The translations under genes and the position numbers were made by a program. From Rugosimonospora acidiphila (GTDB taxonomy: Bacteria; Actinomycetota; Actinomycetes; Mycobacteriales; Micromonosporaceae), in the NCBI RefSeq assembly GCF_039543385.1, contig NZ_BAABJQ010000013.1, positions 62,001 through 126,000 of the forward strand: DNA of 64,000 nt, written 5' to 3'. Within the stretch, counting starts at the first letter, position 1, and every line of letters starts with the position of its first letter. Below are positions 42,313 through 50,547 of this stretch, in pieces. The notes under the pieces were generated by a model, which ran no database searches, had not been told where the DNA came from, and saw only the letters and a list, made by a program, of their open reading frames with translations.

Positions 42313-42352
42313 GCGCAGTGCAGTGCAGTGCAGCGCAGTGCAGTGCAGTGCA
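42313..42352. repeat. GCAGT pentanucleotide array, 20-bp unit twice
   Basis: A 20-base unit made of GCAGT pentamers (GCGCAGTGCAGTGCAGTGCA) is present twice in the 168-base gap before the RraA-like gene. Confidence 0.9.
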
Positions 42353-42397
42353 GCGCCGGGGAGGGTGCGCCACGCCGTCATCCGAGGGAGATACACC

Positions 42398-43207
42398 GTG
42401 TCGATCGACCAAGCCAGCCAATCCGACCACCAGACCGAGACGCCGGCCTGGGAGCTGCCGGTGCGCGGCGGACCATACGAGCGGCCCGATCCCGGGCTCA
42501 TCGAGGGCATCCGGGGCATCAGCGCGGCCAGCGCCTGCGCCAAGCTGCACGCGCAGGGCATCCGGCGCACCTTCATGCAGGGCCCCCGGCCGCTGGCCGG
42601 CGGGCAACGGGTGGTGGGCAGCGCGCTGACCCTGCAGTTCATGCCGCAACGCGAGGACGTCGCCTCCGGCCTGGGGCAGGAGTACATCGAGCGGCGCACC
42701 GCGCTGTGGGCGGTGCTGGAGGCGGTGCGGCCGGGTGACGTGCTGGTGGTGCAGGCGTACGGCGACTCGCGTACCGGGTGCCTCGGCGACATGCTGGTGC
42801 GCTACTTCAAGCGCAAGGGCGGCGCCGGCATCGTGGTGGACGGCTGCGTGCGCGATTCGGCCAGGGTCGCCGCGCTGGGCGTGCCGATCTGGTGCACCGG
42901 CAGCACGCCGCACTACGCCTCCCAGTCCGACCTGTTCCCGTGGGCGTACGACGTGCCGGTGGCCTGCGGCGGGGCGCTGGTGCTGCCGGGCGACATCGTG
43001 CTCGCCGACGACGACGGCGCCGTGGTGGTGCCGCGGCGCCGGGCCGGCGCGGTCATCGAGGCGGCCCGCGACCACGAGCAGTGGGAGCAGTTCAGCCGGA
43101 TGCGGCTGGACGAGGGGGCACCGCTGGCCGACTACTACCCGCTGACCCCGGACAGTCGGGGCGAGTACGAGCGCTGGCGCGACGCCGGCAACGGCACCTC
43201 CCGCTGA
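42398..43207 (+). CDS. RraA/HMG-aldolase-family protein
   Basis: A 269-residue protein from GTG 42398, with a GAGGGAGA ribosome site. The class II pyruvate-aldolase/RraA signature is visible: AYGDSRTGCLGDMLVRYFKRKG then GIVVDGCVRDSARV, giving the Asp and Arg used for metal and pyruvate binding. N- and C-terminal extensions beyond the usual 160-200 residues are helical. In a catabolic operon such a protein is more likely an aldolase or decarboxylase of a 2-keto acid than an RNase regulator. It ends the operon; a long palindromic terminator follows. Confidence 0.8.
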   Translation: MSIDQASQSDHQTETPAWELPVRGGPYERPDPGLIEGIRGISAASACAKLHAQGIRRTFMQGPRPLAGGQRVVGSALTLQFMPQREDVASGLGQEYIERRTALWAVLEAVRPGDVLVVQAYGDSRTGCLGDMLVRYFKRKGGAGIVVDGCVRDSARVAALGVPIWCTGSTPHYASQSDLFPWAYDVPVACGGALVLPGDIVLADDDGAVVVPRRRAGAVIEAARDHEQWEQFSRMRLDEGAPLADYYPLTPDSRGEYERWRDAGNGTSR

Positions 43208-43212
43208 TCCCG

Positions 43213-43255
43213 GCCGCCGAGCCGGCCGCCGAGCCGACCGCCGAGCCGGCCGCCT
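43213..43255. repeat. 12-bp tandem repeat just after the RraA-like gene
   Basis: Three to four copies of GCCGAGCCGGCC-like units begin a few bases after the stop codon. Confidence 0.7.
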
Positions 43256-43285
43256 TGCCGACCGGCTGACGCGACCGGCGGGGAA

Positions 43286-43321
43286 GCGAAAGGGCCGGCC
43301 CGATCGGGCCGGCCCTTTCGC
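43286..43321 (+). terminator. 36-bp perfect palindrome, terminator
   Basis: Arms of 16 bases (43286-43301 and 43306-43321) are exact complements around GATC, with AAAGGG/CCCTTT ends giving a T-run on either strand. It closes the importer operon. Confidence 0.85.
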
Positions 43322-43423
43322 GGGCACCCTCCGTCCTTGAACTGTCGGCGTGGAGGCAGCCGAGGTGATCGAGGTCGTGCGGGAGTGTCGCGCGGCGGGA
43401 ATCGAGGCTCGATGTCCAGGCGA

Positions 43424-43477
43424 TGAGTGAGCGGTTCGGTTTCGAACTCCCGCCCGCCTACCGCGCCGGATCCTGAC
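43424..43477 (+). pseudogene. Possible gene-tail remnant
   Basis: A 17-codon frame (MSERFGFELPPAYRAGS) ends in TGA, and a separate frame just upstream encodes EVIEVVRECRAAGIEA. Both look like protein pieces but neither is a gene. The rest of the 560-base gap 43208-43768 holds only repeats, hairpins and promoter-like DNA. Confidence 0.3.
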
Positions 43478-43609
43478 GCTTCCCCAAGGTGCGTCTCGAA
43501 GTTGGTACCGCTGGCGGCCAGCACGGGACCTCAGCCAGTCTGAGGATGGCCCGAATGGAACCAGGTTTTTACATGTATGTAGCAGTCACTTGGAAACATG
43601 CTGGATGCG

Positions 43610-43626
43610 TGTGCGGCAACCGCACA
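43610..43626. promoter_or_regulatory. Inverted repeat upstream of amidase gene
   Basis: TGTGCGG-CAA-CCGCACA, perfect 7+7 arms, 143 bases before the amidase start in a locally AT-richer stretch. A regulator site or RNA hairpin is possible. Confidence 0.45.
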
Positions 43627-43768
43627 CATGTCGGATCTCCCACAAGAGACTTGAGGGGTAAGACGTGACGCATGACAGCTCGGGCCCGCGACGCGGCCCG
43701 CTGACTCTCCCATCGCAGCATCAGGACCGGAGGGTAGCGGCGCCGGGCCTCACCTCCCAGGAGCCCTC

Positions 43769-45007
43769 GTGACCCGACCCTCGGGCGCCAGCCGGCGCAC
43801 CGTATTGACTGCGGGCCTGGCCGCCCCACTTGCCGCCGGTCTTGTAGGCGGCGCCGCTTCGCCTGCCATCGCGACCCCTCGCACCCCGCCAGGTCGCGGT
43901 CCGCGCTGGGATCACTATCTGAAGTCCACACCCGACAACCTGTACTGGGGCGGGTTCCCCATCAACCAGAGGCCCGGCGTCACGATGCGATCCGGTGAGA
44001 TCGTACGCGTCGACGCCCTCTCCCAGCAGGGCCTGACCGGCAGCCAGAACCCGGTCGACTACTTCGGCGCGTTCGGCATCAAGCCCGAGGAGGTGCTGCC
44101 GGACGCGATCGCGTTCTGGGAGACCCTGCCCGCCCGGCGGGCCGCCAACCAGAACTACGGCGGCGGCCACATCATGACCGGCCCGATCTATGTGAAGGGG
44201 GCCGAGCCCGGCGACACCCTGGCCATCGAGTACCTGGCTCTGGATACCCGAGTCGACTATGGCTTCAACGGCACCTCACCAACGAGCGGCGTGATGGCCA
44301 CGACCTACCCCGGGTGGAGGGCCGGCGACGCCCCGCTGGACATCCCGTCCGACGCCCTCACCCACATGTACCGCACCGGGATGTGGCGCGGGCAGGAGGT
44401 GGTGCACTTCTCCGACACGATCAAGATCCCGACGCGGAAGTTCATGGGTACGATCGCCGTTGCCCCGCCGACCGGTGAGTTCGTCGGCAACACCCCCGAT
44501 GCCGCGCCTCCGGCGACCGGGGTGCAGAGCTCGACGACGCCCGGCAAGTTCGGGGGCAACATGGATAATCGCGACCTGACCGTTGGGACGACGCTCTACC
44601 TCCCGGTCTTCCAGCCGGGCGCCCAACTGTTCATGGGCGACTGTCACAGCGTCCAGGGCGACGGCGAGGTGAGCCAGACCGCCGTCGAACACTCGCTGTC
44701 GGGGACCTTCCGCCTCAGCGTGCTCAAGAACACCCCGACCGAACTGCCTTGGGCGGAGACCGACACCGACTGGATCATTATGGGTATCGACTGGGATCTG
44801 GATCGAGCCACGAAGATCGCGGTTGAGAAGACGATCGACTTCCTCGGCCGCACCCAGGGAATGACCGTGGCGCAAGCCTTCTCCTTTGCCTCTCTCGCCG
44901 TCAACTACCACGTCACCGAGGTCGTCGACCGCACCCAGGTCGTCAGCGGGTATATCCCGAAGTCCGTGTTCACCGCGAGCCGCAGCGGCTCGCGTCGGAC
45001 CTCGTAG
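43769..45007 (+). CDS. Acetamidase/formamidase family protein with Tat signal
   Basis: A 412-residue protein from GTG 43769, AGGAG upstream. The N-terminus has a twin-arginine signal (SRRTVLTAGLAAPLAAGL) ending near SPAIATP. The enzyme part matches the FmdA/AmdA family: NYGGGHIMTGPIYVKGAEPGD, GKFGGNMDNRDL and FMGDCHSVQGDGEV. These zinc-type hydrolases release ammonia from formamide or acetamide and are usually cytoplasmic, so export is notable. It stands alone between two operons. Confidence 0.88.
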   Translation: MTRPSGASRRTVLTAGLAAPLAAGLVGGAASPAIATPRTPPGRGPRWDHYLKSTPDNLYWGGFPINQRPGVTMRSGEIVRVDALSQQGLTGSQNPVDYFGAFGIKPEEVLPDAIAFWETLPARRAANQNYGGGHIMTGPIYVKGAEPGDTLAIEYLALDTRVDYGFNGTSPTSGVMATTYPGWRAGDAPLDIPSDALTHMYRTGMWRGQEVVHFSDTIKIPTRKFMGTIAVAPPTGEFVGNTPDAAPPATGVQSSTTPGKFGGNMDNRDLTVGTTLYLPVFQPGAQLFMGDCHSVQGDGEVSQTAVEHSLSGTFRLSVLKNTPTELPWAETDTDWIIMGIDWDLDRATKIAVEKTIDFLGRTQGMTVAQAFSFASLAVNYHVTEVVDRTQVVSGYIPKSVFTASRSGSRRTS

Positions 45008-45044
45008 ACGACCAGGCCCGAAGGGGCTCCTATCAGCGCATAGC

Positions 45045-45091
45045 GGCACCGCGCGGCGGGGCGGTTACCCACCCGGACGCCGCGCGGTGCC
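45045..45091. terminator. Hairpin between convergent amidase and importer operons
   Basis: Arms GGCACCGCGCGGCG (45045-45058) and its complement (45078-45091) with a 19-base loop, placed between two converging genes; it could serve both. Confidence 0.65.
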
Positions 45092-45136
45092 CCGCGTGGT
45101 GTGAAGGATTCCCTCGTCCTCAGGACAGAGCGGGTA

Positions 45137-46180
45137 TCACTCCTGCGCCTGGCCGCTGGTGATCCGGGCAAGAATCAGCGCGACCAGGATGATGGCGCCG
45201 TTCAGCGCCGAGATCCACTGCGCGGGTACCCCGCCCAGGGTGAGCACGTTCTGGATCATGTAGAGCAACAGCACGCCGGTGAACGCGCCGAACATCGTGC
45301 CCTTGCCGCCGTTGAGGCTGACCCCGCCGATGACCGCCGCGGCGAACACCGTGAAGATGTCGCCGTTGCCCTGGGAGGCCGCGACCGAGGCGAGCCGGCC
45401 GGACAGCAGCAGGCCGCCCAGCGCCGCCAGCGTGCTGGCGAGGACGAGGGTCAGCCACATCACCCGGTCGGTGCGGATGCCCGCGGCCCGGGCCGCGTCC
45501 ACGTTCCCGCCGATGGCGTACAGCGAGCGGCCGGAACGGGTCAGGCTCAGCACCACGATGGCCACCGCGAACGCGATGAGGCACACCCAGATCGAGGCCG
45601 GCATGCCCAGCCAGTTGGTGTTGCTCAGGTACAGCATCGAGCTGGGCAGCCCGAAGAAGGTCCGGCCGCCGGAGACGCCGGTGAGCAGGCCGCGCAGCAC
45701 GATCAGCATGCCCAGCGTGACGATGAACCCGTTGAGCTTGAAGCGCACGATGAACAGCCCGTTGACCAGGCCGATCAGCGCGCCGACGATCAGCGTGATC
45801 GGGATGGCCCAGGCGCCGGGCAGCAGGCCGAGCCCGTGACCGACGCCGGGCTTGACGATCAGCCAGGCGGCGATGCCGGGGGCCAGCCCGAAGGTGGACT
45901 CCAGCGACAGGTCCATCTTCCCGGCGACCAGCACCAGCGTCTCGGCCAGTACCAGGATGGCGATCTCCGACATGGTCTGCACCACGTTGAGCAGGTTGTC
46001 GGCGTGCAGGAAGACCGGGTTGACGATCTGACCCACTATCGCGATGACGATGATCGCCGGAATCAGCGCGAGGTCGCGCAGGCGGGCGATGGCCAGCCTG
46101 CGCCCGGCCGCCGCGGGCGCCGGCTCGGTCGCCACGGCGGCCGGCGTGCCCTCCTGTACCGGCGAAGCGATCTCAGACAT
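45137..46180 (-). CDS. Ribose-type ABC sugar permease (RbsC family), probable L-fucose importer
   Basis: A 347-residue membrane protein starting at ATG 46180; ATG 46192 is also possible. Typical features: NLLNVVQTMSEIAILVLAETLVLVAGKMDLS (helices and the DLS motif), GLVNGLFIVRFKLNGFIVTLGM and AIGGNVDAARAAGI. It overlaps the ATPase gene by eight bases. Last gene of the fuconate dehydratase-binding protein-ATPase-permease operon, so L-fucose is the probable substrate, by inference from neighbours. Confidence 0.9.
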   Translation of the reverse strand: MSEIASPVQEGTPAAVATEPAPAAAGRRLAIARLRDLALIPAIIVIAIVGQIVNPVFLHADNLLNVVQTMSEIAILVLAETLVLVAGKMDLSLESTFGLAPGIAAWLIVKPGVGHGLGLLPGAWAIPITLIVGALIGLVNGLFIVRFKLNGFIVTLGMLIVLRGLLTGVSGGRTFFGLPSSMLYLSNTNWLGMPASIWVCLIAFAVAIVVLSLTRSGRSLYAIGGNVDAARAAGIRTDRVMWLTLVLASTLAALGGLLLSGRLASVAASQGNGDIFTVFAAAVIGGVSLNGGKGTMFGAFTGVLLLYMIQNVLTLGGVPAQWISALNGAIILVALILARITSGQAQE

Positions 46181-47720
46181 GATGCAGGTCAACCCCTTCC
46201 ATAGCGGCGACCAGCTCGTTGTCCTCCCAGCCCCGGGCCATCTCCCGTGCGATGGCGCCCTGGAACATGACCAGCACGCGGTCGCAACTGCGCAGGTCGT
46301 CGAGTTCGTCGGAAACGATCATTACGGCGGTGCCCTTGGCCCGTACCTCGTCAACGGCCGACAGCAGCGTCTGCTTGGAGCGCACGTCCACCCCGGCCGT
46401 CGGGGTGATGAGTACGAGCAGCCTGGGATCATTGGCCAGTGCTCTGGCCATGACGACCTTCTGCTGGTTGCCGCCGGACAGGCCGGCGACCGGCAGCGCC
46501 GGACCGGGAGTCTTGATGGTCAGGGAGTCGATCAGGTCGCGGGCCAGTGCGTCGCGCTGGCCCGGCACGATGAACCCGGCCGGCCCGAGCCGGCGCGGCA
46601 CCGTCATCGTCACGTTCTCCGCGATGGACAGCATCGGTACGAAGCCCTCCCGGTGCCGGTCCTGGGGCACCAGGCCGACCCCGGCCGCCAGCGCCGCGGG
46701 CACGCTGCCCGGCCGCACCTCGCGCCCCTCGACGGCCACCCCGCCGGCGGCCGGCCGGCGCAGCCCGACGATGGACTCGGCCACCTCGACCTTGCCGCTG
46801 CCCCCGCCGCCGGCCAGCCCCACGACCTCACCGGCGCGCACGGTGAAGGACACCTCCGGCGCCCGGTCGCGCCAGCGCAGCCCGGTCACGGACAGCACGG
46901 TCGGCGCGTCGGCGGGCGGCGCCGAGCGGCCGTCCGCGCCGGCGGTGCCGGGCTGTTCACCGGTCATCGCCGCCACCAGCCGCTGCCGGGACACCTCGGC
47001 CACCGGCGCGGTCAGCACGTGGGTGGCGTCGCGCAGCACGGTGACGGTGTCGCAGATCTCGTAGATCTCCTGCAGGTGGTGGCTGATGAACAGGAACGTC
47101 ACGCCCTGCGCCTGCAGGGTGCGGATCCGCTCGAACAGTCGGCCGATCGCCGCCGCGTCCAGGGTCGCGGTCGGCTCGTCCAGGATGATGAACCGGGCGC
47201 CGAAGGACAGCGCGCGGGCGATCTCGACCAGTTGGCGCTGCTCGACGCCGAGGCTTGCGGCCGGCTGGCGGGGATCGACGTCGACCGACCACGCCGACAG
47301 CAGCCGGCGCGCCTCCCGCCGCAGCCCCGCCCAGTTGATGAGCCCGGCGAGGCCCCGGGCCTGCCGGTTCAGGTAAAGGTTCTCCCCGACGGTGAGCGTC
47401 GGGATGATCGTGGACTTCTGGTACACGCAGGCGACCCGCTGGCGCCAGCCGTCCCGGTCACCGAGCGCCGGCGCGGGCTGCCCGTCGAAGGCGATCCGGC
47501 CGGTGTCCGGTGCCTGCAGCCCGGTCAGCAGGCTGACCAGGGTCGACTTGCCCGCGCCGTTGCGGCCGACGAGGGCGTGGGTGCTGCCGGCCCGTACCGT
47601 GATGCCGACGTCGTTCAGCGCCAGCGTCGAACCGTACCGCTTGCTGAGATTGGTGGCCTCGACGATGGGCCGACCCGGCTGGGCCGGCCCATCGCTCGGG
47701 GCGCACGCGCTGCTGCTCAT
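46173..47720 (-). CDS. Ribose-type ABC sugar ATPase (RbsA family), degenerate second domain
   Basis: A 515-residue two-domain ATPase from ATG 47720. Domain 1 is complete: Walker A GRNGAGKST (residues 52-60) and Walker B FIILDEPTATLD. Domain 2 has an atypical Walker A (GGGGSGKVEV) and signature LSGGNQQKVVMARAL. Its Walker B reads LLVLITPTAGVDV where DEPT is expected, so both the Mg-binding Asp and catalytic Glu are lost. One-site ATP hydrolysis is implied. It lies 17 bases after the binding-protein gene. Confidence 0.92.
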   Translation of the reverse strand: MSSSACAPSDGPAQPGRPIVEATNLSKRYGSTLALNDVGITVRAGSTHALVGRNGAGKSTLVSLLTGLQAPDTGRIAFDGQPAPALGDRDGWRQRVACVYQKSTIIPTLTVGENLYLNRQARGLAGLINWAGLRREARRLLSAWSVDVDPRQPAASLGVEQRQLVEIARALSFGARFIILDEPTATLDAAAIGRLFERIRTLQAQGVTFLFISHHLQEIYEICDTVTVLRDATHVLTAPVAEVSRQRLVAAMTGEQPGTAGADGRSAPPADAPTVLSVTGLRWRDRAPEVSFTVRAGEVVGLAGGGGSGKVEVAESIVGLRRPAAGGVAVEGREVRPGSVPAALAAGVGLVPQDRHREGFVPMLSIAENVTMTVPRRLGPAGFIVPGQRDALARDLIDSLTIKTPGPALPVAGLSGGNQQKVVMARALANDPRLLVLITPTAGVDVRSKQTLLSAVDEVRAKGTAVMIVSDELDDLRSCDRVLVMFQGAIAREMARGWEDNELVAAMEGVDLHHV

Positions 47721-47737
47721 TCGCCCGCCGCTTTCTG

Positions 47738-48793
47738 TCAGTGAAGGTTGTTGCCCCACAGGCTCGAATCGTCGGACTTGAGCGTCGCCACGCCGCCGAC
47801 GGTCGCCCCGTCCGCCGTGACCAGCGGGGCCGCGAGCTGGTCCTCCAGCACCCCCGACCGGACCCGCACGATGGTGCTGTCGTGGTCGGTCGGTCCGGGG
47901 TTGAAGGTCTTCCCGGCGATGGCCGCGTTGATGTAATACAGGGCGTACTTGGCGTACAGGTCGGCCGGCTGGCTGACCGTCGCGTCGATCTGCCCTGCCG
48001 CGATGTCCTTCAGCTCCTCGGGGATGCCGTCGTTGGACACCACGAAGACGTGCTTCGGATCGGTCGGCGGCACCAGCAGGTTGTGTTGCTTGAGTACCTG
48101 CAGCGTGCCGGCCAGCGCGAAGCTGGACTCCATGTAGACGCCCTTGATGTCCGGGTCGGACGCGAGCTGGGTCTGGAACTTGGAGGCGGCCGTGTTGCCG
48201 TCCCAGTTGGTGGCCTCGCCGAACACCGTGACGCCGGGGAAGTTCTTCTTCATGCAGTCGTTGAACGCGTCGGTGCGGTCCCGCCCGTTGATGGAGGTCA
48301 GGTCGCCCTCGAACACGATCACCTTGCCCTTGCCGCCGAGCTTGGTACCGAGGAATTGGCACGCCTTGGTGCCGTAGGCCTTGTTGTCGGCCCGCACGAC
48401 CATGTAGACGTTTCCGGTGTCGGGGCGGGTGTCCACGCTCACCACCGGGATTTTCTTCGCGGCCAGCGTCTGCAGCGAGGGCGCGACGGCGGCGGTGTCC
48501 TGCGGCGCCACCACCACGCCCTTGACCCCCTGGCTCACGAAGGTCTGGACGTTGGAGATGAGGTTGGAGATGTCGTTCTGCGAGTTGGTCGTCTTGAGCT
48601 GCACGCCCTCGGACTTGGCGAACTGGGGCACGTACTTGATGTAGGAGTTCCAGAAGTCGGTGTCCGACCGCGGGTAGTCGACGCCGACCAGGGGCTTGCC
48701 GCTGGCCGCGCCGCTCGCCGATGAGCAGGCGCCGACCATGCTCGCGGCCAGCAGGGCAACGCCGCCCAGCAGGAGGAGTTTATTGACTTTCAC
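47738..48793 (-). CDS. Periplasmic-binding (RbsB-like) lipoprotein, probable L-fucose binding protein
   Basis: A 351-residue binding protein starting at GTG 48793 with GAGG upstream; the longer upstream frame is not needed. Signal peptide with lipobox (ASMVGACSS). Core features of the peripla_BP_4 family: VGVDYPRSDTDFWNSYIKYVPQFAKSEGV, NLISNVQTFVSQGVKGVVVAPQDT, VFVVSNDGIPEEL. It starts 13 bases after fuconate dehydratase, so operon membership points to L-fucose. Confidence 0.9.
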   Translation of the reverse strand: MKVNKLLLLGGVALLAASMVGACSSASGAASGKPLVGVDYPRSDTDFWNSYIKYVPQFAKSEGVQLKTTNSQNDISNLISNVQTFVSQGVKGVVVAPQDTAAVAPSLQTLAAKKIPVVSVDTRPDTGNVYMVVRADNKAYGTKACQFLGTKLGGKGKVIVFEGDLTSINGRDRTDAFNDCMKKNFPGVTVFGEATNWDGNTAASKFQTQLASDPDIKGVYMESSFALAGTLQVLKQHNLLVPPTDPKHVFVVSNDGIPEELKDIAAGQIDATVSQPADLYAKYALYYINAAIAGKTFNPGPTDHDSTIVRVRSGVLEDQLAAPLVTADGATVGGVATLKSDDSSLWGNNLH

Positions 48794-48806
48794 GCCTACC
48801 TCGCTC

Positions 48807-50267
48807 TCATACCGGCCGGGCGAACACGCCCGGGTCGTCTGTCGTTGCCCGCGCGCCCGCGCCGAGACCCGTGCTGCCGCTGGGATCCACGCTGACACTG
48901 GGATCCGCGCTGGCACGGGGATCCACGCTGACACTGGGATCCACGCTGGCGCCGGGATGGGTGTTCGGGGTGTCGTCGCGCCAGCGCGGGCCGTCCGGGT
49001 AGAGGTACTCGGCGACGGAGATGGGCAGCATCTGAGCTCCGGCGCCCGGGCCGCGCGGCGCCACGTAGTGGCCGTCAGCCACCCGTGCCGGCTCGACGAA
49101 GTGTTCGTGCAGGTGGTCGATGTACTCGATCATGCGGTTTTCTGTGCTGCCGCTGACCGCCACGTAGTCGAACATCGCCAGGTGCTGGACCATCTCGCAC
49201 AGCCCCACGCCGCCGGCGTGCGGGCACACCGGCACGCCGTATTTCGCGGCGAGCAGCAGGATCGCCAGGTTCTCGTTCACGCTGCCGACCCGGCACGCGT
49301 CGATCTGCGCCACGTCGATCGCGCCCGCCTGGAGCATTTGCTTGAACATCACCGCGTTCTGGACGTGCTCCCCGGTGGCCACCTTGGTGGGCGCCACCGC
49401 GCGGCGTACCGCGGCGTGCCCCAGTACGTCGTCCGGGGAGGTGGGTTCCTCGATCCAGTACGGGTTGTAGGGGCGCAGCCGGTCCATCCAGGAGATGGCG
49501 TCGGGCACCCCCCACGCCTGGTTGGCGTCCACCGCTATCAGCACGTTGGGCCCGACGGCGTCCCGGGCCAGCCGCAGCCGCCGGATGTCGTCGGGCAGGC
49601 TGGCACCCACCTTGAGTTTGATGAGCCTGAACCCGTCCCGGACGGCCTCCCTGCACAGCCGGACCAGCTTCTCGTCGGTGTAGCCCAGCCAGCCCGGTGT
49701 GGTGGTGTATGCCGGGTACCCGTTGGTGAGCAGCCGCTGTTCGCGATCCTGCCGGCCCTCCCCCGCCCGGGTCAGGATGTCGATGGCCTCCTGCTCGGTG
49801 AGCGCGTCACGCAGATACCGGAAGTCCACAAGGGACACAAGTTGCGCCGGCTCCAGGTCGGCCAGCAGCTTCCACAGCGGCTTGTTCGCCGCCCGGGCGA
49901 CCAGGTCCCACATGGCTGTCAGCACGGCCGAGGACGCCATGTGGATGACACCCTTTTCCGGGCCGAGCCAGCGCAGTTGGCTGTCACCGGTCAGCTCGCG
50001 CGAGAACGCGCCGAGGTCGTTGAGTATCTCGTCCACCGGGCGACCGACCACCAGCGGAGCGAGCGCCCGCACGGCGGCGACCTGCACATCGTTGCCGCGC
50101 CCCACCGTGAAGGTCAGGCCGTAGCCCTCCCGGCCGGTGCTGGTGCGCACGACGACGTACGCGGCGGAGTAGTCCGGGGCTGGATTCATCGCGTCCGAGC
50201 CATCGAGCTGGCGCGAGGTCGGGAATCGAACGTCGAAGGTGTCCAGGGCGCAAAAGAGCTCAGTCAC
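48807..50267 (-). CDS. L-fuconate dehydratase (enolase superfamily)
   Basis: A 486-residue enolase-superfamily enzyme from GTG 50267 behind GGAAGG. The N-terminal cap has the fuconate-dehydratase pattern RQLDGSDAMNPAPDYSAAYV, GLTFTVGRGN, DSQLRWLGPEKGVIH and SLVDFRYLRDALT. The barrel shows the KxK base (LIKLKVG), metal ligands in VDANQAW, WIEEPTSPDD and TGEHVQN, and the His of CPHAGG. It converts L-fuconate to 2-keto-3-deoxy-L-fuconate. The last 45 residues come from an 18-bp Ser-Val-Asp-Pro minisatellite and extend beyond the usual end. A GntR-type palindrome lies upstream. Confidence 0.92.
   Translation of the reverse strand: MTELFCALDTFDVRFPTSRQLDGSDAMNPAPDYSAAYVVVRTSTGREGYGLTFTVGRGNDVQVAAVRALAPLVVGRPVDEILNDLGAFSRELTGDSQLRWLGPEKGVIHMASSAVLTAMWDLVARAANKPLWKLLADLEPAQLVSLVDFRYLRDALTEQEAIDILTRAGEGRQDREQRLLTNGYPAYTTTPGWLGYTDEKLVRLCREAVRDGFRLIKLKVGASLPDDIRRLRLARDAVGPNVLIAVDANQAWGVPDAISWMDRLRPYNPYWIEEPTSPDDVLGHAAVRRAVAPTKVATGEHVQNAVMFKQMLQAGAIDVAQIDACRVGSVNENLAILLLAAKYGVPVCPHAGGVGLCEMVQHLAMFDYVAVSGSTENRMIEYIDHLHEHFVEPARVADGHYVAPRGPGAGAQMLPISVAEYLYPDGPRWRDDTPNTHPGASVDPSVSVDPRASADPSVSVDPSGSTGLGAGARATTDDPGVFARPV
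48873..48960. repeat. 18-bp in-frame minisatellite at the 3' end of fuconate dehydratase
   Basis: Four to five copies of a unit like GCTGACACTGGGATCCAC; read on the minus strand they encode (S)VDPSVSVDPRASADPS, a tail beyond the enzyme fold. Confidence 0.9.
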
Positions 50268-50370
50268 GGATCTGCCTTCCCTGCGCGCAGGCGCCATCGG
50301 CTCGTTGGACAAGCGGGAGCCGTTCGGTGCCGCGGGGCAGCGATTGAAAGGCCGCCCGTAGGCGGCGACC

Positions 50371-50385
50371 AAACATCTGATGTCT
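50371..50385. promoter_or_regulatory. GntR-type palindrome upstream of fuconate dehydratase (AAACATC-T-GATGTCT)
   Basis: Seven-base arms with one mismatch and core CATC-T-GATG, about 105 bases before the GTG start, in the divergent space shared with GntR 3. Confidence 0.7.
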
Positions 50386-50500
50386 TTATAGCCTGTGATG
50401 ATCGTGCATGTCTAGGGTGATCTCGCTGGCGTCCCGCAGCCGGCCCCCCGTCGAGGGGCCGGGTCGGGCAACTGTCCAGATGGACGCGGGGTCCGGCAAT

Positions 50501-50511
50501 ACATACGATGT
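50501..50511. promoter_or_regulatory. GntR-type half-degenerate palindrome upstream of GntR 3 (ACATA-C-GATGT)
   Basis: One mismatch from ACATC-N-GATGT, 37 bases before the GntR start, which fits autoregulation. Confidence 0.55.
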
Positions 50512-50547
50512 CTGCCGCCCGGCGGCATCAGGCGGAGGGATTGACCG

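Noticed and set aside
42313..42352. Phage or plasmid attachment site
   Set aside because: GCAGT repeats lack an integrase neighbour or tRNA end, and similar simple repeats are frequent in this window.
49075..49656. Alternative minus-frame protein inside fuconate dehydratase
   Set aside because: It is a shadow frame with Arg/Gly/Pro-rich composition; the enolase frame carries all catalytic motifs.
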